Source: Oehlia diaphana
Lineage: Eukaryota > Glomeromycota > Glomeromycetes > Glomerales > Glomeraceae
Direction: 5' to 3'
NCBI GenBank assembly: GCA_003833135.1
Contig: QZLH01000057.1
Span: forward strand, 142,675 to 173,285
Length of the DNA: 30,611 nucleotides
Shown: piece after piece, positions 1-9,776 of the stretch
Numbering within the stretch: position 1 is the stretch's first letter
Layout of the letters: each line of letters starts with the position of its first letter
Program-made: the position numbers and the translations under genes
Notes under the pieces: generated by a model
Database searches by the model: none
Told to the model about the DNA's origin: nothing
Seen by the model: only the letters and a program-made list of their open reading frames with translations

Positions 1-3
1 GTA

Positions 4-311
4 GTGCTTCGATCCGGATGAAATCCGTCATCCGGATTGAATAACAATTTAATCCGGATGAAAACTGTTATTAAACGAAAATCCGGATAAAAAAAAATTA
101 TTTCAAAAATCCAGTCCTACCATTAAATGCGCACTATCAAACATGCCTTAAATTGTAAAATTCTGATCATTGGTTTCGGAAATATTTTAAGTTATCCGAA
201 AACTGGCAATCCGGATGGATCCGACGAAATCCGGTTCAAACCGCGGATTTCATCCGGATTTTAGATTTAATCCGGATCAATCCGGATCAATCCGTACACG
301 GATCGAAGCAC
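4..311. mobile_element. small non-autonomous TIR element (MITE) made of ATCCGGAT words
   Basis: The ends are a perfect 13-bp inverted repeat, GTGCTTCGATCCG at 4-16 and its reverse complement at 299-311. A TA dinucleotide sits directly outside each end (2-3 and 312-313), which looks like a TA target-site duplication of the Tc1/mariner/pogo kind. The body has no usable reading frame. The word ATCCGGAT or ATCCGG recurs many times near both ends, and it also occurs within the TIR (GATCCG). The superfamily is inferred only from the TA duplication. Confidence 0.75.
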
Positions 312-313
312 TA

Positions 314-811
314 TTTGGAAAATCAAGTTTATTAACTAAAAGGCAAGAATGAAAAGTATTTTTATTATTTTTTAATTTTTTTTATTTTTTAAATTTTGTT
401 ATTATTATTGTTGTTTTCTTTTTTTAGTGTATATTTATAGTTTTGTGATATTCATTGTACAACTCTACTTTACTGCCTACGGGCACCGTTATAAGCCCAA
501 GTGTTGCTTGGACACCGCGACGCCACGTGCCGGACAGATAAATAAGACAGTGCCTTCGGCAATTCTAAGTTCTAACTAAGTATAGTTAGTAGTTTACAAC
601 AAGGATCAAGATATTATGGTGAGTACGAAATGGAATAACCCTATTTTTTTTATCGTTCCTATATTTATCATTCATAAATTTGAATGATAATAAGCATCAC
701 AGATGAAATTTTGAAAGAAATCATTGAAAATTACTTATAGTAACTTTCAATTTGGAATATTACTGCGCCTTAAGAAAGAGTTAATAAAATTAATAATATA
801 TAAACTAAATA
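314..811. other. AT-rich spacer with a GC-richer patch and possible promoter/first-exon signal
   Basis: No gene is visible. A GC-richer patch at about 478-560 contains CACGTGCCGGAC at 524-535; the same 12-mer lies upstream of the second BTB gene. An ATG at 616-618 is followed at once by GTGAGT, a good 5' splice-site sequence. The stretch could therefore be a promoter and tiny first exon, but no downstream exon was found. Confidence 0.3.
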
Positions 812-1110
812 TTTAACAGAAAATGGCTTAGTATTCAATAAAAAAGGGCTTAAATTTTAATAAAAAATAACTTGGGATTTAACAAAGAATGTTAACATTT
901 AAAAATGTGGCTTAATATCTAACAAAAAATGTAGCTTAACGAAAGTGGCTTAGTGTCGGATAAAAAAAAGCTTAGTGTTTAACAATAAAGGCTTTGCATT
1001 TAACAATAAATAAAGGCTTAGTATTTAACAAAAAAGGCTTAGTGTTTACCAGAAAAATATGCTCAAAAAAAATGCTGTATTTAATTAAAAATGTTTGATA
1101 TTCAGCAAAA
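812..1110. repeat. degenerate minisatellite, GGCTTAGTATTTAACAAAAA-like unit
   Basis: About ten imperfect copies of a roughly 20-30 bp unit run head to tail, each with GGCTTAGT(A/G)TTTAACA followed by an A-run. Copies differ by substitutions and variable A-run length, so the array is old. The core GGCTTAGTATTT reappears in the larger repeats around 4683, 4937 and 5208. Confidence 0.7.
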
Positions 1111-1719
1111 AAGAATCAATTTTTTAATTTTAAATTAAATTATTAATATATACAGTATGAGTCTATGAGATGTAACATTTTTAGCCCAAATAATTAATAA
1201 ATTACAGATATATGATAATGGTATATGAATACCCAATAAATACCCAATAGAATAATACTTACAAATAATTAAATATACAAAAAAAAATTTAAAAAAATTA
1301 AATGTTAAAATATTATTTTTGAAAAAATTTATTTTCTACCCCATTTATTTGAGCAACAAGTATATGTGTGATTGCAATATACTTTTTTATAGAGAATGAA
1401 TTGTTTAATTAATGAATCATTAAACACAATTTCAAATATTCCGGATAAAGCAATTTTGAAATTCTGTTGACTTTTTTTTAATTGTCGATAATATAAAATA
1501 GAAGCTTTTAAATAACTAGGCGAAAGTATTACTGCATTAATTTGTTAAAGGCATAAAATAATAAATGTAATCTCCACATCTTTTATAACAAATCTAATAA
1601 CGCGATAGCGATATTTAAATTCGATTGGATGGCCTTATAACCATGTGATCACCGTTAAATTAATTCTTGAAATTCCAACCAAATTATGACTAGTGGCTGA
1701 AATTACCTAAATTTTAGCC
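1111..1719. other. AT-rich spacer, no feature recognised
   Basis: The sequence is rich in A/T runs with no long open frame and no repeat recognised. It ends at TTTTAG (1712-1717), which could serve as a 3' splice site for the coding-like block that follows. Confidence 0.4.
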
Positions 1720-1967
1720 GATCGCGAATTTGTGAAACCGATTTTTACAACTCATCCTGAAGCACAAGGAAACATTAAGATATTGATGATATCATCATTA
1801 TCTTTCGCATGCCTTTTATGATTTTGTAGGGCCAGAAATAACGACATTTCCTACACAGATGACGTTCACATTTCATTCTTGGGAAATTAGTAAGCCTTGA
1901 TGTCCGATGTTATAATTTTAACATTTCCTGGAGTATTGACCTAGGAAGAGTCAAAATTTCCAAATAA
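1720..1967 (+). pseudogene. broken protein-coding fragment, family unknown
   Basis: Three short coding-like stretches follow one another in different frames. Frame 1720-1821 starts DREFVKPIFTTHPEAQGN and ends at TGA. Frame 1829-1900 reads GPEITTFPTQMTFTFHSWE and ends ISKP plus TGA; it follows TTTTGTAG, a possible acceptor. Frame 1899-1967 contains DVRCYNFNISWSIDLGR and then TAA. The balanced amino-acid mix contrasts with the Lys/Asn/Ile/Phe translations of the surrounding AT-rich DNA, which is why I read this as former exon sequence. At least one frameshift is needed to connect the last two parts. No family is recognised. Confidence 0.4.
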
Positions 1968-3230
1968 ATGACGTGGTTTTAGTCATGTGATATATGTAGA
2001 AGAATATTAAATTCCTAAAGTTGTCAGTTGAAATCGAAAGTGTTTAATTATAACGAAAATTATAGCCTTGTGTAGTTAAGGAGATGAGAAAATACTTGGA
2101 TCGATACATTTTAAAGAGGTAACTTTGTTAAAATAGTTCTTGATATCCAAATTCATAAATTAAAAATATTAATTCTATAATCTGTCATTATTAATTATTC
2201 ATTGCTCCCAGATTGTGGTTGAGCGCTTCCTTTACTAGAAAATAATAAATTTCTAGCATTCCTCTTATAATAAGAATGTCTAGTCACTTTTATATTCGGA
2301 TAATATATGAAATCATGTAACTATTTTTTTTCAGCAAGAATCTATTCTGATAAACAAAAATAAGAACTTATTAATTACAAATAGATTTTAAGCTCTCGCA
2401 GCTCACCTGAATTTTAAACCGAAGTTTTTTTAAACAATAATGTTTTATTATAATTTATATCTATTCTTTTTAAATCGTTAAAATATTCTCCAAATTTTGA
2501 TTAAGATTAAGTAAAATCATGTAATCTATCAAAAATCACTTTTCTATTAGGGATTTAAAAAACTATAAATTTCCCATAATTAAGCCACGGGAACAAGCCC
2601 GTTACAAATATTTTATGCAAACATTAAACATTGTTTTTCTTTTTAATTTCCAAATGCTTTCAACAAAACCATCTGTTTACTGATTTTTAATAAGAATTAT
2701 GTGAATTAATATTATTAAAAAAAAAAAGTGGCTTTCGAGGCTTGGTATGAAAATTATTTTACAACCAAAATGGTTATTATGAAAAAAAAAATTCAAATTT
2801 GGTCATAGTATATATTTATATATTACATCAGCTTGTAATAATTTTTCCTTTTGAAGTTATATTCATAACTCATATGATTATATTTATGACTTTAATAGCT
2901 AGTCAGAATTATTGTAATTCTGGTTACCCCATTAATGCAATTGTAATGTTTATATCAATTTATATTAATTTTTACAAATTAAAGTAATGTTCTAATACAA
3001 TTTGATAAATAAATAAAAATTATTTGTATTTTGCATTTAACTTTTATTTATTTAAATATCAATATATATCTTTATGTTATTTATATTATTTTTTAATAAA
3101 CTTAGTAGTTTTTTTTGTGATTCTATCAACCATGTCAGGCTGAGATTAATGTGGCTATGATTAGGCTTTGATGAAATGTGGTAAAATTTCTGATTAAAAA
3201 TAAATATAAATAAGCCATTTGTCTTCCTTT
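1968..3230. other. AT-rich intergenic sequence
   Basis: No convincing gene. A 62-codon open frame at 2799-2987 is mostly Ile/Phe/Tyr with no domain and no codon structure. It is most likely chance openness in very AT-rich DNA. Confidence 0.45.
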
Positions 3231-3427
3231 ACCCTTTTCTTCTTTTATTTACTTAATAAATGTTAAATATTTAAAAGTATATATTATATGTAATATAAAC
3301 ATTAATATAAACCTGTTTAAACTCATTTGAGAATGTATACTGAAAAAGACCATAATAATTTGAACATTTAACCCTTTTCTACTTTTATTTACTTAATAAA
3401 TGTTAAATATTTATTAAAGTATATATT
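3231..3427. repeat. direct repeat pair, ~57 bp, 140 bp apart
   Basis: The block starting ACCCTTTTCT at 3231-3287 recurs at 3371-3427. Both copies contain TTTTATTTACTTAATAAATG and TTAAATATTT, and end in AGTATATATT, with a few base changes and a small indel. The function is unknown. Confidence 0.7.
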
Positions 3428-3446
3428 GTTTCCGGAGCGAAGCAAA

Positions 3447-3475
3447 TTTATTTATTTTATTTATTTATTTATTTT
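3447..3475. repeat. (TTTA)n microsatellite
   Basis: This is a run of TTTA/TTTTA units just after a short GC-richer stretch (TTCCGGAGCGAAGC). It marks the left edge of the large repeat-rich block. Confidence 0.75.
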
Positions 3476-3652
3476 GTTCTAAACGGCAACAAACTATCTA
3501 CTCATGGAGGGCACTACTCGGGTGTCACGTGACGACATGCACGCGTCACGTCATTGAAATTTCTAAAAATTATTCTTTACTAATGGCAGAAGCTCAGCGA
3601 ACTTCCGAAGCAAAACTCTGAGTACCTTATAGAAAACTCAAAAAGAGACTTT

Positions 3653-4262
3653 GTCAATTCTCGCAGATAAGGCAAATTAGATTCCATGCGAAGAGAAAGT
3701 TGAAAACTTGGTCAATTCTTGCGGATAAAGAGAATAGTAAAGTTAAATTAAAGTTTTACATGGTCAGTTCTCGCGGATAAAATGAATGGCCAAATTAAAT
3801 TATAAGTTTGACATAGTAATAAAGATAATAAAGAGAATCTCAAGAATCGTCAAAGTCGAAAAGGCAGTTATATGAAATTGAAGAAGAAAAAGCTGCTGAA
3901 ATAAAATTTTCTTAACTGGAAATATTGAAAATGAAGCCGAAGTTGAACCTAGAGATTTTGATATTCCACACGAAGATATTACAAGAAATTTTATAAAGAA
4001 AATGATTAAAGGTACAAAAGGTCATGCTTCAAAGGAAGTGTACTAAAATCTTTTCAATATCACACACTACGAGAATATATGTATCAAGAGAAAACTCTTC
4101 TATATGGAAATTATTCAGTTCTCGTGGATAATAGATGGCCAAATTAAATTAAAGTTTACATAGTCAGTTCTCGCGGATAAAGAGAATGGCCAAATTAAAT
4201 TAAAGTTTTTACATAGTCAGTTCTCGCGGATAAAGAGAATGGCCAAGTTAAAGTTTTACATT
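3653..4262. repeat. ~53-bp minisatellite in two clusters of three copies
   Basis: Copies begin GTCA(A/G)TTCTCGCGGATAA and continue with GAGAATGGCC and an AAATTAAATTAAAG tail. They start near 3653, 3711 and 3763 (first cluster), and near 4115, 4163 and 4216 (second cluster). Spacing is 48-58 bp. The two clusters flank a coding-like fragment at 3821-4046. This suggests that the fragment was inserted into, or carried with, an expanding array. Confidence 0.7.
3821..4046 (+). pseudogene. frameshifted charged-protein fragment, family unknown
   Basis: Three coding-like stretches run in successive frames. 3821-3862 contains KDNKENLKNRQSRK. 3865-3915 contains QLYEIEEEKAAEIKFS and then TAA. 3915-4046 contains NIENEAEVEPRDFDIPHED, continues through ITRNFIKKMIKGTKGH, and ends in VY plus TAA. 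The Glu/Lys-rich character is continuous across the breaks, so two frameshifts in one former frame is the simplest reading. The tandem repeats on both sides show no coding character. Confidence 0.4.
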
Positions 4263-4413
4263 AACAGGATGAAATTGTAAAATTGGAGGAAGATGTGGAA
4301 TTTTAAAGGGAGATGACTACCCAATTAAGAATATTTGGAATGGAAAACTTTGGAACTAATGGTGATGGATAATAATTGTTGAGTTGGGAAAAGAGCATTG
4401 AAGTAGACCAAAT

Positions 4414-4600
4414 AATAGCAACGCCATCATGAAATATCGCAAAAATTTAAGAAGATGCGCGTTGTGTCAACTGATGACATGACGAAATTATTGAAAAAGA
4501 ACAGATGATGATCAAATAGCAACGCCATCATGAAATATCGCAGAAATTTAAAAAGATGCATCTTGCGTCAACTGCATGGGACAATATTCACCACTGCTGA
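4414..4600. repeat. 101-bp direct duplication
   Basis: AATAGCAACGCCATCATGAA starts at 4414 and again at 4515. Both copies continue through ATATCGCA(A/G)AAATTTAA, an AAGATGC segment, and GTCAACTG. A related segment (GCG(C/G)(A/G)GAAATTTAAAA) occurs near 4840 and 5820. The 101-bp unit is therefore part of a wider mosaic. Confidence 0.65.
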
Positions 4601-4876
4601 TGACATTGACGATATTATTGAAAAAGATGTAGTCACACCAAAATGATGAATGAAAATTATTAAGTTTAATAATCAAAAATTAGGCTTAGTATTTCAAAAT
4701 TTTAAATTTGGAATGGATTAGTCTATATGTCCAGTATATTTATTAGTCATATAAATGTCATCACCATAAAATATTTTATCAATTTAAAAATCAAATTTAA
4801 TATTTTGAATATTATTTACAAGATATCAAAGATCATAGGCGCAGAAATTTAAAATGCGCGTGGATCAGTTTCACCA

Positions 4877-5606
4877 GGCTAGTCATTAATTCCAAAATGA
4901 TGAATGAAAATTATTAAGTTTAATAATCAAAAATTAGGCTTAGTATTTCAAAGTTTTAAAATTTGGAATATAACCACAGGCGCTCATCGCGAGAGATATA
5001 TATTACGTCTCAAAATATATCTCTCCAAGGTATATCACCCCAAGATGTTATGTAGAATCGAAGGGTTAAACATTTAGATTATTTTCATGATCTCAAAGGA
5101 ATGGGCGTTGCGTCAACAATTTTTACTCCTGGCAAGACATTAGAGTTCAATCAACGAGGCTAGTCATTCATTCCAAAATGATGAATTAAGTTTAATTATC
5201 AAAAATTAGGCTTAGTATTTCAAAGTTTTAAAATTTGGAATATAACCACAGGCGCTCATCGCGAGAGATATATATTACGTCTCAAAATATATCTCTCCAA
5301 GGTATATCACCCAAGATGTTATGTAGAATCGAAGGGTTAAACATTTAGATTATTTTCGTGATCTCAAAGGAATGAGCGTTACGTCAACAATTTTCACTCC
5401 TGGCAAGACATTAGAGTTTAATCAACGAGGCTTCACAGGCGCTCATCGTGAGAGAGATATATTACGTCTCAAAATATATCTCTCCAAGGTATATCACCCA
5501 AGATATTATGAAGAATCGAAGGGTTAAAACTTTAGATTATTACGTAATCTCAAAGGTCTGGGTGCTGTGTACAGTTTTGGCAAGATGTTAGAGTTTAATT
5601 AAGTTT
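4877..5606. repeat. tandem repeat of ~271-281 bp, three copies, last one truncated
   Basis: Units begin GGCT near 4877, 5158 and 5429. The shared core CACAGGCGCTCATCG starts at 4975, 5247 and 5434. It is followed by GAGAGATATATATTACGTCT, an AT-rich palindromic stretch, GAATCGAAGGGTTAAA and TTAGATTATTTTCGTGATCT. The third copy lacks about 85 bp upstream of the core. The segment CAAAAATTAGGCTTAGTATT occurs in the full copies and again near 4675 and, diverged, at 5620. No protein is encoded. Confidence 0.8.
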
Positions 5607-5952
5607 AAATAACCTAATCAAAAATTAGGTTTAATATTTCAAAATGTTAAATTTTATCAATTTTGAAAGATATTAAAAAATATTAAAAAATACTAAAAAG
5701 TTATTTATTAGAATTCTTTACGTCAAAAGGCTATTATCAACTGCTTCAACAAAAACAGCGTCATGGAGCATGAGTCCGCAAAATGTAGATCAGAGGCATT
5801 CCTTACTAGTACTTTATAGGCGCGGAAATTTAAAAGGATGCACGCCACATTCAATTTTCATCACTGATGGCAAAATGTCAAAGTTGAATATGAAAGAGTG
5901 GATGATGAATGAAAATTAAGTTTAACAATAAAGTAGCAATTTCGGACTCGAA

Positions 5953-6111
5953 ATGTGTACTACTGAATTGGATAACAGTATCAACAACCCAGCAGAAACC
6001 GTTGACCAGTATGCATCCGCCATCATTGTCGAATCACCGATGTGTATTGCTCATCAACAAATCAACACCGGTATTCACTACCCTGGAAATAACATAATTA
6101 CAAAAGATTAA
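5953..6111 (+). CDS. short coding-like frame, possibly an exon or gene fragment
   Basis: This is a 52-codon frame starting MCTTELDNSINNPAETVDQY. It continues with balanced composition (ASAIIVESPMCIAHQQ) to TAA. Another frame open over the same DNA (5909-6097) has a poorer composition, so I prefer this one. NPAETVDQYASAI loosely recalls the ETVxxYxxRF region of retrotransposon gag proteins, but the match is too short to name it. It sits right after the tandem-repeat block and may be debris from the same element. Confidence 0.25.
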   Translation: MCTTELDNSINNPAETVDQYASAIIVESPMCIAHQQINTGIHYPGNNIITKD

Positions 6112-6187
6112 AATCAATATTAATTTTACTTTGTATCAATTCAAAGTAATGGTAATGTATATGTAATTGATATGAGCAATCCCGAGC

Positions 6188-6307
6188 ATGTGCTGTTGTT
6201 TCATTTCTCCAAGATTATTTAACGTCGCAAATGGGGAGTCTTTGTTAACCAACCCGATAGATGTATCTGGTGATGAATGTAAGATAATATCTCCACAATC
6301 TATATAA
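6188..6307 (+). CDS. short coding-like frame with possible 5' splice site
   Basis: A 39-codon frame opens MCCCFISPRLFNVANGESLL and continues TNPIDVSGDE. At that point GTAAGA could serve as a 5' splice site; unspliced, it runs to TAA at 6305. The composition looks like real protein. No second exon was found downstream, so it may be a first exon of a lost gene or part of the same debris as 5953-6111. No family recognised. Confidence 0.3.
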   Translation: MCCCFISPRLFNVANGESLLTNPIDVSGDECKIISPQSI

Positions 6308-6687
6308 TTTATTGGCTTGTAGAAGCTTTTGTTGAATTTTCGTAACCATAATTATTGTTCAGTCGATTAGAAAGAAATATTACTATTTTTACGAAATCAG
6401 TATTAGTAGCATTAATTCCTATTCCCCATCCAATAATTATTTATTATAAGTTAGAAAAATACACGTAATTTTGTTTCTTACAATTTTTACATGTATATTT
6501 TTTGTCTTAGAGCACAGTAATTTATATAAAAATATCTATACAAAATATTTATTCAATTGCATTAATTACAATATAACAGATAATATCTTTTTTATAATTT
6601 GCATAATATAGTAAGCTAGTTAGTTGCATTTTTTATATATCTGAGTAATTTAACGTTATTATTAAATAAATTCGATCTATAGCAATC
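6308..6687. other. AT-rich spacer, no feature recognised
   Basis: A/T-rich sequence with no repeat or open frame of note. It is the interval between the 6188-6307 frame and the opposite-strand frame at 6688-6882. Confidence 0.4.
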
Positions 6688-6882
6688 TTAATTAATTTCA
6701 ATTTGAGCGCTCGTACGCTGCTCCGGAGTTGACATCGGCTTCATCTTTAAAATTGGATAATGATCACTAAGTTCGAAATATACTAGATTTAGAATTGAAA
6801 AGTAGATTGGAACCGTTTCCTTGAATTGAATAAAAGTAGTAAATGTGAATACATCAAGTTTCTTATGAGAATTACTTTTCAT
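6688..6882 (-). CDS. small hypothetical protein, 64 aa
   Basis: A complete frame begins MKSNSHKKLDVFTFTTF and ends in the hydrophilic KPMSTPEQRTSAQIEIN. The C-terminal third (Pro, Ser, Thr, Glu, Gln, Arg) is unlike a chance translation of AT-rich DNA. The middle is rich in Phe, Ile, Leu and Tyr without a clean membrane segment. No domain is recognised and no promoter signal is distinctive. It could be a real small gene, an exon, or a fragment. Confidence 0.3.
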   Translation of the reverse strand: MKSNSHKKLDVFTFTTFIQFKETVPIYFSILNLVYFELSDHYPILKMKPMSTPEQRTSAQIEIN

Positions 6883-7055
6883 TGAGAAAATTATTATTCG
6901 AAACTTATGGCAAAAATATAAATTGGTTAATTGGTAACACCGTAACAGAAATATTGTTAATTTGATTGATATAATTAAACATCGACCATTTTTGAAGTAA
7001 GTAAATTTTTTTTAAAATTTTGAAATTTTATAAAATATTATTTATTAAAAGTGCT

Positions 7056-7172
7056 CGCCCGTTATAACGACATCTCGTTATAACGACATATTATTGTATG
7101 ACGACATGCCATTTCATTTTTTTGGATTCTTATACAAAACATAATAAATCAAAATTATAATTATAACGGGCG
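7056..7172. mobile_element. tiny TIR element remnant with CGCCCGTTATAA ends
   Basis: CGCCCGTTATAA at 7056-7067 is matched by its exact reverse complement at 7161-7172, about 93 bp apart. Inside the left end the word CGTTATAACGACA is repeated (7060-7085). The layout resembles a very short pogo/Tigger-type MITE, but no clear target duplication was seen, so the assignment is tentative. Confidence 0.5.
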
Positions 7173-7993
7173 GCATTTGTAATATTTAAATACTTGAATT
7201 TACATGTCAAATCAGCAAATCATTTAAATCAAGAATTGGTCTAACAACGAATTATTTTTATTTTGGGAAGAAATTTTGTTAATTTATTTTTGTTTTTGCG
7301 TAATTCTTATTGTTATACGAATTTTTTTTTTTTTTTATTTGAAAGAAACTCTGTAAAATAATTTCAATAATAAAAATATAACGCTTTTCGCACTTTAAAG
7401 ACATGATTATTTTATACAAATTTAAAATTATTCTCTAAATTATTATTTCGAATAAATTCAAAATCTCTAAGATCTTATCATTTGTTGATGCAGCTGCTGT
7501 TTCAAGGCTTAATGTTGGTTGAAAAAAAAAGAAATACGATTAATAAACGATTAATAAATATTAGAAGTGTTCTAGATGTCATCATTTCGAGCGCGTAATA
7601 ATTCGAATTTAGTTCTATACATCATCATGCTGGAGTACTGCGGATTTTGACGTGTTTGGCAAGAAGATTTTAAATCTGATCAAACAAAAAAAAAATTGAG
7701 ATTTATTATCTCATTGTAACAAGCATTATGATTACGCATGCATAAATGCTCACAATTTGTGATTATAATAATAATTGAATAATTAATTTGAGAGTTGAAA
7801 TAATGAAATTTTTATAGCTATACGATAGTATTATTATATTTTTTTTTTTTACAAAAAAAACAAAAGTACAAACATAAAAAAACCAAAATCAAAAATTGAA
7901 ATTTTGAGATTTAAAATAATTTGATGAATTAATGTGCATATTTAATTTTTGATTACAAATTAGAAATTATGATATTTCTTAAAATTAAGCGAA
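7173..7993. other. AT-rich spacer
   Basis: Poly-T and poly-A tracts (for example 7322-7337 and 7840-7860) with no gene recognised. A short - strand frame ending near 7577 (YRTKFELLRARNDDI) is coding-like but too short to call. Confidence 0.4.
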
Positions 7994-8221
7994 TACCGTC
8001 ATATGGGCGGATTTTGGCTCACTTGATGATCGGAATGTCGATCATTTTGGCCAAAATTAAAATTAACGTTAATTTTGGCCAAAATGATCGACATTCCGAT
8101 CCAAATCCGCCCCATATGTATTTTTGCGGTTGGGAATTATGGCGATTTTGGCCGGAATTATGAGGATCTTGGGCGGCATTAAGTGCAAAAAAGGGGTGCT
8201 TATATACCACAAAATACGGTA
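7994..8221. mobile_element. palindromic MITE with TACCGT ends
   Basis: The outer ends are TACCGT (7994-7999) and ACGGTA (8216-8221). Inside is a perfect 32-bp inverted repeat, 8028-8059 against 8070-8101, separated by 10 bp. The match continues outward imperfectly (CATATGGGCGGATTTTGG at 8000 against CCAAATCCGCCCCATATG at 8101). The words GGCCAAAAT and GGCGGNATT recur. Frames that are open on both strands here are only reflections of the palindrome. The transcript would fold into a long hairpin. Confidence 0.7.
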
Positions 8222-8445
8222 GTTATAAAATTAATGATTTTCATAATACTACTTATTTTATACTTTCATCACCATAATTGTAATAATTCAAATAAACTAA
8301 GTATTTGAATACCAAATTAAGGCTTAATGGACAAACATAATAAATTATTTATAAACATTTAATTTATGAAATTATCCCTTATTGTTTCGATTATGAATCA
8401 ATTATAATATTAATAATATTAATGAAACTACAATATATTCTTGTA

Positions 8446-8552
8446 GCCGAAACTTTCCAAAGACATGGCTGACTCCAAAATTCTGAAACCCAAGTCCGAA
8501 ACTAGTGCCGAAATCCGAAACCATGGCCGAAACTCTATATAGGCCGAAACTA
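8446..8552. repeat. GCCGAAAC word cluster
   Basis: GCCGAAAC or a one-base variant occurs at about 8446, 8495, 8506, 8515, 8526 and 8543, with irregular spacing, in otherwise AT-rich DNA. The cluster is not a regular tandem array. It resembles the word-built bodies of the elements at 4-311 and 24905-25075. Confidence 0.6.
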
Positions 8553-8675
8553 TGAAACTAACAAAAGCGTTTTTTTTTAAATATTCTATATCATTTATTT
8601 ATTTAATAATAATTATAACAGCGTACCATATCACCATATCACATATGTATAATGTGTATTGATTTTTTTTTTCAT

Positions 8676-8768
8676 ATAAATTCACGGTGATGAACGGAAA
8701 TGTGCTTATTATTATGGGGGTATATATGACTTTATCCGAGGTGACTATAGAGAGGTTGACTGTATTAT
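8676..8768. mobile_element. one end of a probable pogo/Tc-like element
   Basis: The stretch runs through GACTTTATCCGAGGTGACTA and TAGAGAGGTTGACTGTA at its right edge. I recall TACAGTCAACCTCTCTATA-type termini from pogo/Tigger-like elements, so this reads as the right-hand end on the other strand. A matching left end was not found in the window, so it is a solo end or a truncated copy. Confidence 0.35.
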
Positions 8769-9410
8769 TAAATATTAAAGCGAATTTATTTATTTTACTA
8801 TATCATATTCGGATACTATTGGAGTGACCCCATCCAAACATTTGAGAAAGAAAAAAATTGCTAACTATATTAGGATAATTAAATAAAAATTTATAATTTA
8901 CCTATTTCAAATAATTTTTTTTGTTTCCAGGAATGGTATGTATCGGTATCACTAAAATTGTTGTTCCTACTTCCCCCTTTCACTAAAAAAAAAAAAAAAA
9001 AAATACTGTGTTAATAGTCCTTTTTCACAACATACTTTTGTATTAATTATATACAATTTAAACAGTTTACCGTATATTCGATCTTACAAAGATAAAGAGC
9101 AGATTAGTTTCTTATTTATTTTTTTTTAGAAATACAAGTATTTCGATAAGAAAATTTATTATTTTTTTCATTGTACCACTTCGGAACTTTTTAGAGAAAA
9201 AATTATTTTTAATACATTAATTAACAAATATTTATTACGAGCAATTATTTAAGTTTAAATATTTAAAATATTCTATTATTATAATTTTGAAAGATGAAAT
9301 GGAAGTTTCCAACAGAATATTATAGGTCAACGAAGATTATATATTTTTTTAAAAAGAAATCTATGCCAAGTAACTTTTTCATTATTATTATATGAACCTA
9401 CTAAGTCTTT
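8769..9410. other. AT-rich spacer
   Basis: Long poly-A and poly-T tracts (for example 8986-9003) and A/T-rich DNA. Nothing else is recognised. Confidence 0.4.
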
Positions 9411-9776
9411 ATGTCTCTCAGGAAATCCACTGGTTCAAACTCCGGTGTACCGCCCATGTTCCAACTCCGTCTATCAAATTTCGAATGAATCTCACCCAGA
9501 ACCGCCATACACCATGGCGAAGAACTTATTTATTCTACTCAAATGTAGTAACATATAGTGATGTGGCATTTATAACTAAGTAACTCTTCCGCCGCTCTGC
9601 AAGTCGCGCCTCATAAACATCATAAATGGTTTACGCGCACCAAATCAAAATTCACCTCCGCAGATAAAACACGTTCTGTCGAAACGAAACGCAAACGGCC
9701 TTGGGCGATATTCTTGCTACAATTGCTAACCCGCGAGCGTTCCTCAGCGTTATTAGGCATTCCCAATGTAAATTAA
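9411..9776. pseudogene. GC-elevated patch with coding-like frames on both strands
   Basis: This patch is clearly less AT-rich than its surroundings. On + a frame at 9411-9488 begins MSLRKSTGSNSGVPPMFQLR, and a second frame follows with SHPEPPYTMAKNLFILLK. From 9576 to 9776 the + strand is open without an ATG and includes HKHHKWFTRTKSKFTSADK and ends LLGIPNVN. On - a frame at 9620-9760 starts MPNNAEERSRVSNCSKNIAQ. Both strands look protein-like, so the true strand cannot be decided. It is probably a decayed gene or imported segment. No family recognised. Confidence 0.35.

Noticed and set aside
4474..4650. CTGATGA followed by GAAA, as in a hammerhead ribozyme core
   Set aside because: The bases between the two motifs cannot form stem II, and no matching stems I and III were found.
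3653..5606. CRISPR-like array
   Set aside because: Units are long tandem repeats without unique spacers of uniform length, and the window is eukaryotic in character.
7969..8210. Opposite-strand frames of 64 and 63 codons
   Set aside because: Both cross the palindromic element and mirror one another; no protein family and no independent support.
9430..9450. GGTTCAAACTCC as a tRNA B-box
   Set aside because: No A-box at the right distance upstream and no cloverleaf could be drawn.
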